Below are positions 1-7,811 of a DNA stretch of 18,105 nt, one piece after another; position 1 is the first letter of the stretch; each line of letters starts with the position of its first letter. Made by a program: the position numbers and the translations under genes. This stretch comes from Lysobacteraceae bacterium. Its GTDB lineage: Bacteria > Pseudomonadota > Gammaproteobacteria > Xanthomonadales > Wenzhouxiangellaceae. The notes beneath the pieces were generated by a model that did not search any database, was not told the origin of the DNA, and saw nothing but the letters and a program-made list of their open reading frames with translations. The stretch spans positions 1,194 through 19,298 of the forward strand of contig JAIVHD010000054.1 of assembly GCA_020201235.1 (NCBI GenBank), written 5' to 3'.

Positions 1-574
1 TGATGCCGCAGGCATCGCGCGCGCCGCCGGCGCAGCCGGCCTCGAGTTCATCTTCGTGGTCGCAGTACTGGTCCGTCTCGGTATGAATGATGAACGCGCT
101 GCCGTCGTCATCAAAGATGCTCAAGCGTCCAGCAGAAAGCGTGATCCGGTTCGTGACCGTTCGCATCTCGCCGATGCCGTCCTTGACATCGATATTGATC
201 AGATCGCCCATATGAAACGGATGATTGAAATCCGGTGCATCGGGCGTGGTCTTGCCGTGCAAACCTGGATCATGATGCCCGCCTGCGGCCGAACAAGGCT
301 CGCACTTGGCCGTTTCATGGATGTGTACGGCATGCTTGCCGTCACTCAGGCCGCTTACCCGCATGTAGATTTCCACTTGTTTGATTCCTTCGGAGCTGGC
401 CGTCTCCTGGAGCATTGCAGCCCCGTTAACCTCCAGGTCTGCGCAGCCCGAGATGGTGGCCATGGCGACATTCACCTGATGATCGTCGGCCATTGCGACG
501 GTGATGTTTGCCAGAACAAAAAGGCCCGCAAGCATACGCGCCGCAGGGCGCTTAAACATTTGATGGTGAGTCAT
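1..574 (-). CDS. sodC: Periplasmic Cu/Zn superoxide dismutase, 3' end cut by window edge
   Basis: Dismutates superoxide to oxygen and hydrogen peroxide in the periplasm. The 191 visible residues start at an ATG preceded by an AAGGA site about 8 nt upstream. A second in-frame ATG at 559 would shorten the N-terminus by five residues. Residues 6-29 look like a Sec signal peptide (KR, hydrophobic core, AMA). Metal ligands can be placed by family alignment: HIH at 84-86, H100 as bridging histidine, H106, H121 and D124 (HMGDL), and H164 (AFIIH). The structural disulfide would join C91 (KCE) to C189 (ACG). There are four further cysteines (44, 94, 171, 181), more than usual. The frame is open to the edge at the family's usual C-terminal ACGxI, so only a few residues are missing. 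It lies 176 bp downstream of the metH 3' end, same strand, probably as its own transcription unit. Confidence 0.93.
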   Translation of the reverse strand, partial: MTHHQMFKRPAARMLAGLFVLANITVAMADDHQVNVAMATISGCADLEVNGAAMLQETASSEGIKQVEIYMRVSGLSDGKHAVHIHETAKCEPCSAAGGHHDPGLHGKTTPDAPDFNHPFHMGDLINIDVKDGIGEMRTVTNRITLSAGRLSIFDDDGSAFIIHTETDQYCDHEDELEAGCAGGARDACGI

Positions 575-647
575 CTTGTTTTCCTTCTGAATTGATTCGG
601 TATGGGATCGGCTGGAGCCCAAGCAATAGAACCCCGCCTTATTCACG

Positions 648-695
648 ACCCACCACCACGGCAACTGGCGGCACCTCGTGACGGTGGTGGTGAGT
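648..695. repeat. GTGGTGGTG/CACCACCAC inverted repeat between metH and sodC
   Basis: Arms at 648-659 and 684-695 are complementary at 11 of 12 positions, with a 24-nt loop. The repeat lies about 55 bp past the metH stop on the transcribed side. It could be a terminator stem for the methionine synthase transcript, but no clear T-run follows on the minus strand, so it is not a classic intrinsic terminator. It could instead be a regulatory hairpin upstream of sodC, or chance. The 575-750 gap holds nothing else I can recognise. Confidence 0.35.
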
Positions 696-750
696 CAGGC
701 GGGATCACTGCCAGATTTTACCGACTCCAGATGAAACCAAATCGAGACCG

Positions 751-1344
751 TCAGTAGTCAAGGTTGGGCCGCAGAAATTTCTCGGCCTGCTCGGTGCTGA
801 TTCCCTTTCGAGCGGCGTAGTCGCTGACTTGGTCACGGCCGAGTTTTCCGACCACAAAATATTTGGAATCCGGGTGCCCGATGTAATAACCGCTGACAGC
901 TGCGGCCGGGTACATTGCGAACGATTCGGTCAGCTTCAGCCCGATGTTTCCGGGCGCGTCGAGCAGCTTGAAGATCTTTTCCTTTTCACTGTGATCGGGG
1001 CAGGCCGGATAGCCGGGAGCCGGGCGGATGCCGCGGTACTCTTCCTTGACGAGTTGCTGGCTGCCCAGTTTTTCGTCGGGCGCATAGCCCCAAAGTTCGC
1101 GCCGGACCCGTGCATGAAGCGCTTCGGCCAGTGCTTCGGCGAGCCGATCGGCAAGCGCCTGCAGCAGGATGCCCGAGTAGTCATCGTTCTCGGGCAGATT
1201 CTTTTGAGCTTCCTCAATACCGTGTCCGGTTGTGACCGCAAACAGCCCGGCCCAGTCGCGAACACCGGAGTCGACCGGCGCGATGTAGTCGGCCAGGCTT
1301 AAATTGGCCGATGGCTTATCGGCTTGCTGGCGCAGGCAAACCAT
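751..1344 (-). pseudogene. metH: Methionine synthase, C-terminal AdoMet-activation domain remnant, out of frame
   Basis: This carries the C-terminal part of the MetH reactivation domain, which binds S-adenosylmethionine and flavodoxin to re-methylate oxidised cob(II)alamin. About 194 residues match from LRQQADKP onward, including the AdoMet-binding RPAPGYPAC motif, TESFAM and GHPDSKYF, and a normal C-terminus (RPNLDY). It is in a different frame from the upstream MetH piece, and the roughly 120-125 residues that should link them, including the conserved DWTPFF segment, are absent. An ATG at 1344 could give a separate polypeptide, but no ribosome-binding site is evident. Domain identity is certain; that it is a broken piece of the preceding gene is nearly so. 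Whether the break is biological or an assembly error cannot be told from sequence. Confidence 0.9.
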
Positions 1345-3055
1345 GCGTTTTGCGCTTTTTCTTGCTGGCCTGTCGCTCACGGTAGTCCTCGTAATCGAGC
1401 GCGATCTTCTCAGCGTAGTCCTTGCGATGGGTCTTGCTGGCAAGCTTTCTCACTACGTCAACCGCGCGCGATGCATCCTTTACCCAACACACCGGCGCAT
1501 CGTAGGCCTGGTCGATTCTCAGCGCGGTGTGCGCGCGCGAAGTCGTCGCACCGCCAATCAGCAACGGCAGATTCATGCCGCGTTTCTGCATCGCTTCGGC
1601 CACGCTGACCATTTCGTCCAGCGACGGTGTGATCAGCCCCGACAGGCCGACCAGGTCGACGTCTTCTTTCTTGGCTTCGTCGAGAATCTTTTCGGTCGGG
1701 ACCATCACGCCGAGGTCGTGTACGTCAAAGCCATTGCAGGCCAGCACCACGCCGACAATGTTCTTTCCAATGTCGTGCACGTCACCCTTGACCGTGGCCA
1801 TCAAAACCTTGCCTTTCTTTTCGCCGACCTTTTTTTCGGCTTCAAGATACGGGATCAGGTGAGCAACGGCCTTTTTCATGACTCGTGCCGATTTGACCAC
1901 CTGCGGGAGAAACATTTTGCCGGCACCAAACAGATCACCCACGTGGTTCATGCCATCCATCAATGGGCCTTCGATGACTTCCAGCGAGGTCTCAAACTGT
2001 TGGCGCGCCTCCTCGGTATCATCAACGACGTATTTGTCGATACCCTTGACCAGCGAGTAGTTCAGCCGCTCGGCAACCGGCTTTTCGCGCCAGGCTTCAT
2101 CCTTTTCCTGCTTCTGGCCTTCGCCCTTGTACTTGTCGGCCGCCTCCAGCAATCGTTCGGTGGCGTCGTCGCGCCGGTTGAGCACCACGTCTTCGACCAA
2201 TTCGCGCAACTCGGCGTCGATGTCGTCGTAGACCGCCAACTGGCCGGCGTTGACGATGCCCATGTCCATGCCGGCCTTGGTGGCGTGGTACAGGAATACC
2301 GAATGCATCGCTTCGCGAACCGGGTTATTGCCGCGAAAGGAAAACGACATGTTCGAAACGCCGCCGGATATATGGCATTCCGGGAATTGTTTCTTGAGCT
2401 CGCGCGAGGCATTGATGAACTCGACGGAATAATTGTTGTGCTCGTCCATGCCGGTGGCGACCGGAAAGATATTCGGGTCAAAAATAATGTCCTCGGACGG
2501 GAAGCCGACTTTTTCGGTCAACAGGCCGTGAGCGCGCGACAGGCATTCGAGCATGCGCTCGGCGTTATCGGCCTGGCCGGTTTCGTCGAATGCCATGACA
2601 ATCACGGCGGCACCGTAAAGCCGGACCTTGCGTGCCTGCTCCAGGAACTGTTCTTCGCCTTCCTTCAGGCTGATCGAATTGACCACGCCCTTGCCCTGGA
2701 TGCATTTCAGGCCGGCTTCGATGACGCTCCATTTGCTTGAATCGACCATCACCGGTACCCGCGCGATATCGGGCTCGCCGGCAATCATGTTCAGAAAGGT
2801 GGTCATGGCCTGTTCCGAATCGAGCAGACCCTCGTCCATGTTGACGTCGATGATTTGGGCGCCGTTTTCGACCTGTTGCAGCGCGACCTCGACCGCAGCT
2901 TCGTAATCGTCCTCGGCGATCAGGCGCTTGAATTTCGCCGAACCCGTGACATTGGTGCGCTCGCCAACATTGACGAAGCCGAGTTCGGGCGTGATGACCA
3001 GCGGCTCCAGGCCGCTCAGGCGCGTATATCGGTTTTGGGTTTTAGTCGCTGTCAT
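1316..3055 (-). CDS. metH: Methionine synthase, pterin and cobalamin-binding module, truncated by frameshift
   Basis: Second cistron of a split B12-dependent methionine synthase; it transfers the methyl group of 5-methyl-THF to cobalamin for homocysteine. The pterin-binding TIM barrel covers about residues 20-290 (NVGERTN, DVNMDEG, MVDSSKW, FDPNIF, SGGVSN). The cap is about 330-405 ([22 protein letters not shown]). The Rossmann B12 domain is about 415-535, with DVHDIG (H427 the cobalt ligand), GLSGLITPS and GGATTS. Homology ends at KKKRK (about residue 569); the last ten residues and stop are out-of-frame read-through. It should continue into the activation domain, found downstream in another frame. 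Its ATG overlaps the stop of the upstream cistron as ATGA, giving translational coupling. Pterin, cap and B12 modules look complete; a protein this length could bind cobalamin but not be reactivated. Confidence 0.95.
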   Translation of the reverse strand: MTATKTQNRYTRLSGLEPLVITPELGFVNVGERTNVTGSAKFKRLIAEDDYEAAVEVALQQVENGAQIIDVNMDEGLLDSEQAMTTFLNMIAGEPDIARVPVMVDSSKWSVIEAGLKCIQGKGVVNSISLKEGEEQFLEQARKVRLYGAAVIVMAFDETGQADNAERMLECLSRAHGLLTEKVGFPSEDIIFDPNIFPVATGMDEHNNYSVEFINASRELKKQFPECHISGGVSNMSFSFRGNNPVREAMHSVFLYHATKAGMDMGIVNAGQLAVYDDIDAELRELVEDVVLNRRDDATERLLEAADKYKGEGQKQEKDEAWREKPVAERLNYSLVKGIDKYVVDDTEEARQQFETSLEVIEGPLMDGMNHVGDLFGAGKMFLPQVVKSARVMKKAVAHLIPYLEAEKKVGEKKGKVLMATVKGDVHDIGKNIVGVVLACNGFDVHDLGVMVPTEKILDEAKKEDVDLVGLSGLITPSLDEMVSVAEAMQKRGMNLPLLIGGATTSRAHTALRIDQAYDAPVCWVKDASRAVDVVRKLASKTHRKDYAEKIALDYEDYRERQASKKKRKTHGLPAPASR

Positions 3056-3900
3056 GCTGCCTTCTGTTGTTTGATGTTTCGGGGTTTAAATTGTGCGATT
3101 GATTCGCCGATGGCCTTCAGGTGCGCCGGGGTCGTTCCACAGCAGCCGCCAATGATATTGACCAGCCCGTCTTCAGCGTAGGTCTTGACGATTTCTGCCA
3201 TCTCCTCCGGTGATTGATCATACTCACCGAACTCGTTTGGCAGCCCGGCATTGGGATGTGCCGTGATCATGCAGTCGGCGACCCGGGACAGGGCCTGGAT
3301 ATGCTGCTTGAGCTGGTCGGCACCCAGCGCGCAATTGAAGCCAACCCCGGTCGGGCTTGCATGCGCTACCGCAAAATAGAATGCCTCGGCCGTCTGACCG
3401 GATAGCGTGCGCCCGCTGGCGTCGGTGATCGTACCCGAAACCAGAACCGGCCAACGCTCATCGCGACGGGCAAACTCCTGTTCGATGGCAAAGATCGCGG
3501 CCTTGGCGTTGAGCGTGTCGAAAATGGTCTCGATCATGATCATGTCCGCACCGCCATCGAGCAGACCGCGCACCGACTCGGTGTAGGCATCGACCAGCTT
3601 GTCAAAGGTGATGTTGCGGTAGCCAGGGCTGGAGACATCAGGCGAAATCGAGGCCGTACGATTGGTTGGCCCGATCGTTCCGACCACGAAACGCGGCTTG
3701 TCGGGGGTCTGCTTTTCCATCTCGTCGCAGGCTTCGCGCGCGATTCGGGCTGCTTCGAGATTGAGTTCTTCGGACAGCTCTTCCAGCGCGTAGTCGGCCT
3801 GGCTGATCCGGTTGGCATTAAAGGTATTGGTTTCAACCAGGTCGCAGCCCGCTTGCAGAAAGTCCATATGAATTTTTTTCACGATGTCGGGGCGGGAAAG
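3052..3900 (-). pseudogene. metH: Methionine synthase, homocysteine-binding module, 5' end missing
   Basis: First cistron of the split methionine synthase: the zinc-dependent homocysteine-binding barrel. Recognisable sequence starts at [11 protein letters not shown] and continues through [66 protein letters not shown] and [11 protein letters not shown]. The three zinc cysteines are present (FNCALG plus the CC pair). The first roughly 55-60 residues of the family, with the LDGAMGT motif, are missing. In their place the frame runs into the 3' end of the SahR-like gene, so there is no proper start or ribosome-binding site; the open frame back to 4086 is antisense-like read-through of that gene. 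The 3' end is normal and overlaps the next cistron as ATGA. Probably not translated as a working protein in the sequence as given. Confidence 0.93.
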
Positions 3901-4771
3901 TGATGATTTCAAAGTTCGGCGGCTTGTTTTCCACCGAAGTCGTTTCGCAAAAATCGATTTCGAGCCCCGCCTCAATCGCCAGTTGCGCCAGCTGATCGGC
4001 CGCGAAGCCGTTGTTGACGTGACCGTAGGCCCGGACCTGATTGGCGTGCCGGTGGCCGGCCAGCGTCGACGCGACCAGCCGGCCACCGGAGGTCAACACC
4101 CGCGATGCCTCGGCAATGGCCTTGCCCGGCTTGGTGCTGTAGGTGAGCGCATGCAACAGCAGCACGGTGTCGAAGCTTGCCGCCGAAAACGGCAGCGCAT
4201 GCATGTTTCCCCGGTGGAAGCGGACGTTGCCAAAACCGGCGACACGCTGCTTGCCGGCCTCAACGACCCGGTTCGAAAGGTCGATACAGTCAATCGTCGA
4301 TGCTCGCGAATGCAGCAACTCGCCGATAACACCGTCACCGGATGCGATGTCGAGCAGCCGTCCGGGCGCGACCAGTTGGACCATCGACCGGGCCGTAGCC
4401 TCCCAGGTGCGCCCGGGTGAATAGTGGCGTTCCATGTCACCAGCCACGGCATCCGGCCAATTTCTGCCTGAGGCACGCTCGGCCAGCATATCCGGCAGCC
4501 GCTCCGCATCGGCCAGCACCCGGGGGTCGTCGAGACCGGTCCGCAGCAAGCGCCAAAGCTGGCACAGCGGGCAGGATTGATCGTCGGTCATCGAGCGGTA
4601 ATAGACCGAAACACCTTCGCGGCGATCGGCCACCAGTCCAGCCTCGCGCAGCCGTGCCAGGTGAGTCGACACGCGCGGTTGAGCCAGGCGCGTGATTCGC
4701 GCCAGCTCGGCAACAGTCAACTCTTCAATGTCCAGCAGGGCCAACAGGCGAAGCCGGGTTGGATCACCCAA
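3833..4771 (-). CDS. ArsR-type regulator fused to SAM-dependent methyltransferase, SahR-like
   Basis: The N-terminal winged helix (about residues 1-60: [29 protein letters not shown], then REGVSVYYR) is ArsR-type; a CPLC pair sits at 67-70. A class I methyltransferase fold follows at about 135-290, with motif [10 protein letters not shown], acidic residue in CIDLS, and [10 protein letters not shown]. Such fusions beside methionine-cycle genes are, from family knowledge, proposed SAH/SAM-sensing repressors of metH, metF or ahcY; that role is inferred here from position just upstream of metH. Real homology ends near residue 291 (FEIIT, about 3899); the last 21 residues are out-of-frame metH. 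The TTG at 4771 cuts the first helix short. In-frame codons upstream (to 4822) look native, and an AUC at 4807 with AAAAGGA seven bases before it is a better-placed but non-standard start. Confidence 0.85.
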   Translation of the reverse strand: MGDPTRLRLLALLDIEELTVAELARITRLAQPRVSTHLARLREAGLVADRREGVSVYYRSMTDDQSCPLCQLWRLLRTGLDDPRVLADAERLPDMLAERASGRNWPDAVAGDMERHYSPGRTWEATARSMVQLVAPGRLLDIASGDGVIGELLHSRASTIDCIDLSNRVVEAGKQRVAGFGNVRFHRGNMHALPFSAASFDTVLLLHALTYSTKPGKAIAEASRVLTSGGRLVASTLAGHRHANQVRAYGHVNNGFAADQLAQLAIEAGLEIDFCETTSVENKPPNFEIITFPPRHREKNSYGLSASGLRPG

Positions 4772-4812
4772 GAGTCCGCAATGGCGTCCGATGACGTCGA
4801 GTTCGATAACAA

Positions 4813-4851
4813 TATCCTTTTATCAAGATTGAAAGATATATCGAAAGGATA
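4813..4851. promoter_or_regulatory. AT-rich inverted repeat, candidate operator of the SahR-like regulator
   Basis: An AT-rich island in otherwise GC-rich DNA sits at the start of the regulator gene. TATCCTTT (4813-4820) is matched by AAAGGATA (4844-4851). Between them is the palindrome GATATATC (4835-4842), flanked by the near-repeats GAAAGATA and GAAAGGATA. ArsR-family repressors commonly bind such palindromes and repress their own operons, so autoregulation of the regulator-metH transcript is plausible. Function is inferred from position and symmetry only. The left arm overlaps the candidate ribosome-binding site of the gene. Confidence 0.4.
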
Positions 4852-5010
4852 GCGCTAAACCCGCACCAATTCAACCCATCGGCTCTTAATGGAACGATCT
4901 TTCAGAGCTGCGCTTGCCGTGCGCGACCGATCAATATCAAAATCAAAATGGCAATCGAGCGGGTAATCGCAGCGCCGAGGCAGGTCGCAAGGAAGCTCAA
5001 TAAGCCGGGT

Positions 5011-5778
5011 TCAGGCGGCATCCTTGCAGCGTCGGATGACGCCGAAAACCGCGTCGGGTGCGGTCTTGGTGCCTGGCTCGAGACGTTGTGCGGCCGCAAC
5101 TACGGCGGGCTCGCGCGTTCGCAAAAAGGGGTTAAAGGACTTTTCGGCACCGATGGTTGACGGAAGGGTCATCCGGTCTGTTCGGCGCAATTGTGTGACT
5201 TCGTCGCAGCGACGGGCCAGGTCGGGGTTGTCGGGCTCGATTCGTAGCGCGAAATCGCAATTGGCGGCTGTGTATTCGTGGCCGCAGAATACCCGGGTGG
5301 AGTCGGGCAGCGCAGCCAGTTTGTCGAGCGTTTGCTGCATCTCGGCAGGGGTGCCCTCGAATAGGCGGCCGCAGCCGGCAGAAAACAGCGTATCGCCACA
5401 AAACAGCCCGTTATTCCCGTAAAAGGCGATGTGGCTGGATGTATGACCCGGTGTGGCAATTACCTGGAAGTCCAGACCCAGTGCCTCGATTTTAATGTGC
5501 TCGTTTTCGTGCGCGAAGCGCGTGGCCGAGGGCATGCGCGGATCCTCGGGGCCCCAGACCGGGGCCTGGTGGCTGGCCAGCACACGCTCGACGCCGCCGG
5601 TGTGATCGGCGTGGTGGTGGGTCAGCAGCACGGCCACCAGCACCAGGTCGTGCTCGGCGAGAAACGCCAGCGGCGCGGCGGCATCGCCCGGATCCACCAG
5701 CATGCACTTCCCGTCGCTGACCACCGCCCAGATATAATTGTCGGTGAATGCGGGTATGGCTTGAATTTCGAGGTCCAT
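5011..5778 (-). CDS. gloB: Hydroxyacylglutathione hydrolase (glyoxalase II)
   Basis: Hydrolyses S-lactoylglutathione to lactate and glutathione, the second step of methylglyoxal detoxification in the cytoplasm. At 255 residues it is the usual length. The metallo-beta-lactamase motif THHHADHTGG is at 53-62 (H54, H56, D58, H59), with H112 (PGHTSSH), bridging D129 (FCGDTLF) and H167 (CGHEYT) completing the binuclear site. The C-terminal helical substrate-binding domain ends in a typical FGVIRRCKD. The ATG is preceded by AAGGAAG about 4 nt away. It is divergent from the yafS-like gene, as in the gloB-yafS-rnhA neighbourhood of enteric bacteria. No homolog of mltD, often next to gloB, is present downstream. 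Confidence 0.96.
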   Translation of the reverse strand: MDLEIQAIPAFTDNYIWAVVSDGKCMLVDPGDAAAPLAFLAEHDLVLVAVLLTHHHADHTGGVERVLASHQAPVWGPEDPRMPSATRFAHENEHIKIEALGLDFQVIATPGHTSSHIAFYGNNGLFCGDTLFSAGCGRLFEGTPAEMQQTLDKLAALPDSTRVFCGHEYTAANCDFALRIEPDNPDLARRCDEVTQLRRTDRMTLPSTIGAEKSFNPFLRTREPAVVAAAQRLEPGTKTAPDAVFGVIRRCKDAA

Positions 5779-5812
5779 CGCGCTTCCTTCTGCTATTCTT
5801 CGACAGTCCCTG

Positions 5813-5818
5813 ATTATA
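5813..5818 (-). promoter_or_regulatory. Consensus -10 hexamer for gloB
   Basis: The minus strand reads TATAAT here, a perfect sigma-70 -10 box, about 35 bp upstream of the gloB ATG in the divergent gloB/yafS gap. No good -35 is seen at 16-18 bp spacing (AGGGTT at 17), so the promoter call rests on the -10 and position. Confidence 0.45.
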
Positions 5819-5929
5819 GGCCCGGATCATTGATGAACCCTCATGCGTGATCATCGCTCAAATTTACCAAACATGCGGGTTCGACGTGCCGGGCTCGGCA
5901 ATCATCGCGCGGCTTGAGCGGACTGGCCG

Positions 5930-6529
5930 ATGACTGCCGCTTTCGCGCGCCTTCAACGTGCCGAAAACAGCTTGATGGCCGGGCTGGTCGACACCGTCGG
6001 CGTGGACTGGATCCTCGAGCTGGCACCGGTGCACAGCCCCTCGCCGATTATCCATGTGCCGCGCCACCGCATGCTGCTTGGCGAGGACGGCTGGGTCTGG
6101 CCCTTTCGGTGTTTGCCGGCAGAGCTGCCGTTTGCCGATGAAGACTTGCCCGCGATCATGATTCGCCACATGTTCTGGCTGCCGACCGGCACTTCAATCC
6201 TCAGAGATGCGCTGCGCTGCCTCAAGCCGGGTGGCTTGCTGATCTCGGTGTCGGCCAACCCCTGGCATCGGCTGAGTTGGAACGAACTGGGGCGGGCAGC
6301 ATTTCGACTGCCTGCCTGGCCGCGCTTTTTGATGCAGCATGCGGGACTGGGCCTGCAATTACAGATCCCGGTGCGTTATCACTGGACGGGCGTGCTGCCA
6401 GGCGTATCGCCGGTGTTGATGGTGGTCGCGCGCAAGCCGGCGCGCGCGATCCGAATCCGCCGTCCCGATTTTAGCCGCAAGCACATCTCGATTGGCACGG
6501 CACCGGCCAGCGGTTGTCGCGCAGCATGA
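5930..6529 (+). CDS. YafS-like class I SAM-dependent methyltransferase
   Basis: This protein of 199 residues occupies the yafS position between gloB and rnhA. The methyltransferase core is visible as LELAPV (degenerate motif I), [19 protein letters not shown], then [21 protein letters not shown], the typical post-motif strand and turn, and MVVARKP near the end. The substrate is unknown for the family. It is shorter than E. coli YafS (about 240), mainly at the N-terminus. The frame upstream of the chosen ATG reads ADWP after a TGA, and an aromatic-rich stretch at that position resembles homologs, so the N-terminus may be misread. Its stop overlaps the rnhA start as ATGA, so the two are probably co-translated. 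Confidence 0.75.
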   Translation: MTAAFARLQRAENSLMAGLVDTVGVDWILELAPVHSPSPIIHVPRHRMLLGEDGWVWPFRCLPAELPFADEDLPAIMIRHMFWLPTGTSILRDALRCLKPGGLLISVSANPWHRLSWNELGRAAFRLPAWPRFLMQHAGLGLQLQIPVRYHWTGVLPGVSPVLMVVARKPARAIRIRRPDFSRKHISIGTAPASGCRAA

Positions 6530-6966
6530 CAGTCGATCGGGTCGAAATCTGGACCGATGGCGCCTGCCTCGGCAATCCCGGCCCGGGTGGCTGGGGTGCG
6601 CTGCTTCGCTACAATGGCAACGAAAAGGAGATTTCCGGCGGCGCGCGCGATACGACGAATAATCGCATGGAGTTGCTGGCCGCAATCCAGGCGCTGGATG
6701 AGCTCAAGCGCCCCTGTCGGGTGAATTTGACCACGGATTCAAATTATGTTCGCCAGGGCATTACTCAATGGCTGTCACGCTGGAAATCAAATGGTTGGAA
6801 AACCGCCGCGCGCAAGCCGGTCAAGAACGATGATCTGTGGAAGGAGCTCGATCGTGCCGCAGCCCGCCACCAGGTTGAATGGCATTGGGTACGCGGCCAT
6901 TCCGGTCATCCGGAAAACGATCGTGCCGATCGTCTGGCAACGGCTGCGGCGGCCCGCGTGCGCTGA
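6526..6966 (+). CDS. rnhA: Ribonuclease HI
   Basis: Degrades the RNA strand of RNA-DNA hybrids, removing primers and R-loops. From the ATG at 6526 it has 146 residues, close to the E. coli enzyme. The catalytic set is complete: D11 (YTDG-type [16 protein letters not shown]), E49 (NRMEL), D71 (TTDSNYV), H125 (GHSGHPEND) and D135 (ADRLA). The basic handle region ([18 protein letters not shown]) is present. I prefer this ATG to a TTG at 6514 because it gives the usual N-terminus and an ATGA overlap with the preceding gene. Unlike E. coli, where rnhA and dnaQ are divergent, both lie in tandem here. Confidence 0.97.
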   Translation: MTVDRVEIWTDGACLGNPGPGGWGALLRYNGNEKEISGGARDTTNNRMELLAAIQALDELKRPCRVNLTTDSNYVRQGITQWLSRWKSNGWKTAARKPVKNDDLWKELDRAAARHQVEWHWVRGHSGHPENDRADRLATAAAARVR

Positions 6967-7026
6967 CCCGGGCTTCGGCTGCATGGCATACACAAGGTCA
7001 GCCCCGAATGCGAATCGGACAGGTCT

Positions 7027-7731
7027 ATGAGGCAAATCATACTCGACACCGAAACCACGGGCCTGGAGCCTGAGGAAGGGCATCGAATCATTGAAATCGG
7101 TTGCCTGGAGATGATTGATCGTCAATTGTCGGGTCGCCGTTTCCATCAATATATTAACCCCGGCCGCGCAGTCGACGGCGGCGCGATTCATGTCCATGGT
7201 CTGACCGACGAGTTTCTTGAGGACAAGCCGGGCTTTGCCGAGATCGCCGGTGAATTCGTTGATTTTATTCGCGGTGCCGAGCTGGTAATTCATAACGCAG
7301 CGTTCGATGTCGGGTTTCTCGATGCCGAACTCACGCGCCTGCCAGAGCCGCTGCGCATCGCGGATCTGGCCCAGGTGCTCGACACCCTGGCGTTGGCGCG
7401 CGAGATGCACCCCGGCCAGCGCAACAGTCTGGATGCGCTGTGCCGACGCTACGACGTGGATCATTCGAATCGGACACTGCACGGTGCCTTGCTCGATTCC
7501 GAATTGCTGGCCGAAGTCTACTTGCTGATGACCGGGGGCCAGGTGTCTCTCGGATTGGAGCTGGATTCGGCCCATCGGCCGGTTTCGAGCGTGGAATATG
7601 GCTTCGATCGTTCAAGGCTGGTTTTTAAAGAAGCCAGCCAGAGCGAGCTTGAGGCACACCAATCTCAGCTGGAGAGCATCGACCAGGCGGCCGGCGAGGC
7701 CGGTTGCCTGTGGCTCCGATCGTCGTTTTAA
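7027..7731 (+). CDS. dnaQ: DNA polymerase III epsilon subunit, proofreading 3'-5' exonuclease
   Basis: Proofreading subunit of the replicative polymerase core. It has 234 residues, normal for the family. The DEDDh exonuclease motifs are D7/E9 (LDTETTG), D94 (HNAAFDVGFL), and H152 and D157 (LHGALLDSELLAEVY). NPGRAVDGGAIHVHGLTDEF and HPGQRNSLDALCRRY are also typical. After the catalytic domain (about 1-175) comes a linker and a C-terminal LESIDQAAGEAGCLW, the region that contacts the alpha subunit. The gap from rnhA is 60 bp. Its TAA overlaps the ATG of a short ORF as TAATG. Confidence 0.96.
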   Translation: MRQIILDTETTGLEPEEGHRIIEIGCLEMIDRQLSGRRFHQYINPGRAVDGGAIHVHGLTDEFLEDKPGFAEIAGEFVDFIRGAELVIHNAAFDVGFLDAELTRLPEPLRIADLAQVLDTLALAREMHPGQRNSLDALCRRYDVDHSNRTLHGALLDSELLAEVYLLMTGGQVSLGLELDSAHRPVSSVEYGFDRSRLVFKEASQSELEAHQSQLESIDQAAGEAGCLWLRSSF

Positions 7732-7811
7732 TGGTCGTATCGATGGTGGTCTGGACGACCCTTGCGCTGTGCGGCGACTTGCCCCCGGATCTTGTGCAGC
7801 CGTTTCGATGA
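7731..7811 (+). CDS. Possible 26-residue ORF overlapping dnaQ and miaA
   Basis: An ATG overlaps the dnaQ stop (TAATG) and the ORF ends in a TGA overlapping the miaA ATG (ATGA). The product would be a hydrophobic start (MVVSMVVWTTLALCG) followed by DLPPDLVQPFR. I recognise no family. It could be a coupling leader, a remnant of a gene lost between dnaQ and miaA (mutL often precedes miaA in this class), or chance. No strong ribosome-binding site precedes it, though re-initiation after dnaQ is possible. Confidence 0.22.
   Translation: MVVSMVVWTTLALCGDLPPDLVQPFR

Noticed and set aside
1304..2740. 478-codon plus-strand ORF opposite metH
   Set aside because: It is antisense to a clearly conserved methionine synthase frame and its translation has no recognisable domain; GC-rich antisense open frames are common.
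4902..5000. Minus-strand 32-codon ORF from a TTG, with a hydrophobic stretch (IAILILILIG), just after gloB
   Set aside because: No recognisable family, no convincing ribosome-binding site, and its upstream part is only an out-of-frame overlap with gloB. Could be a remnant but cannot be supported.
5847..5933. GTG-initiated 28-codon ORF ending in an ATGA overlap with the yafS-like ATG
   Set aside because: No ribosome-binding site, no recognisable product, and it overlaps the divergent promoter region; the overlap alone is weak evidence.
6420..6830. CGCGCAAGCCGG repeated at about 6430 and 6810
   Set aside because: Both copies fall inside coding Arg/Lys-Pro codons and are explained by codon bias in GC-rich DNA.
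7598..7807. N-terminal extension of miaA within dnaQ
   Set aside because: The frame runs back into dnaQ antiphase and has no family content; the ATG at 7808 gives a usual MiaA N-terminus and ATGA overlap.
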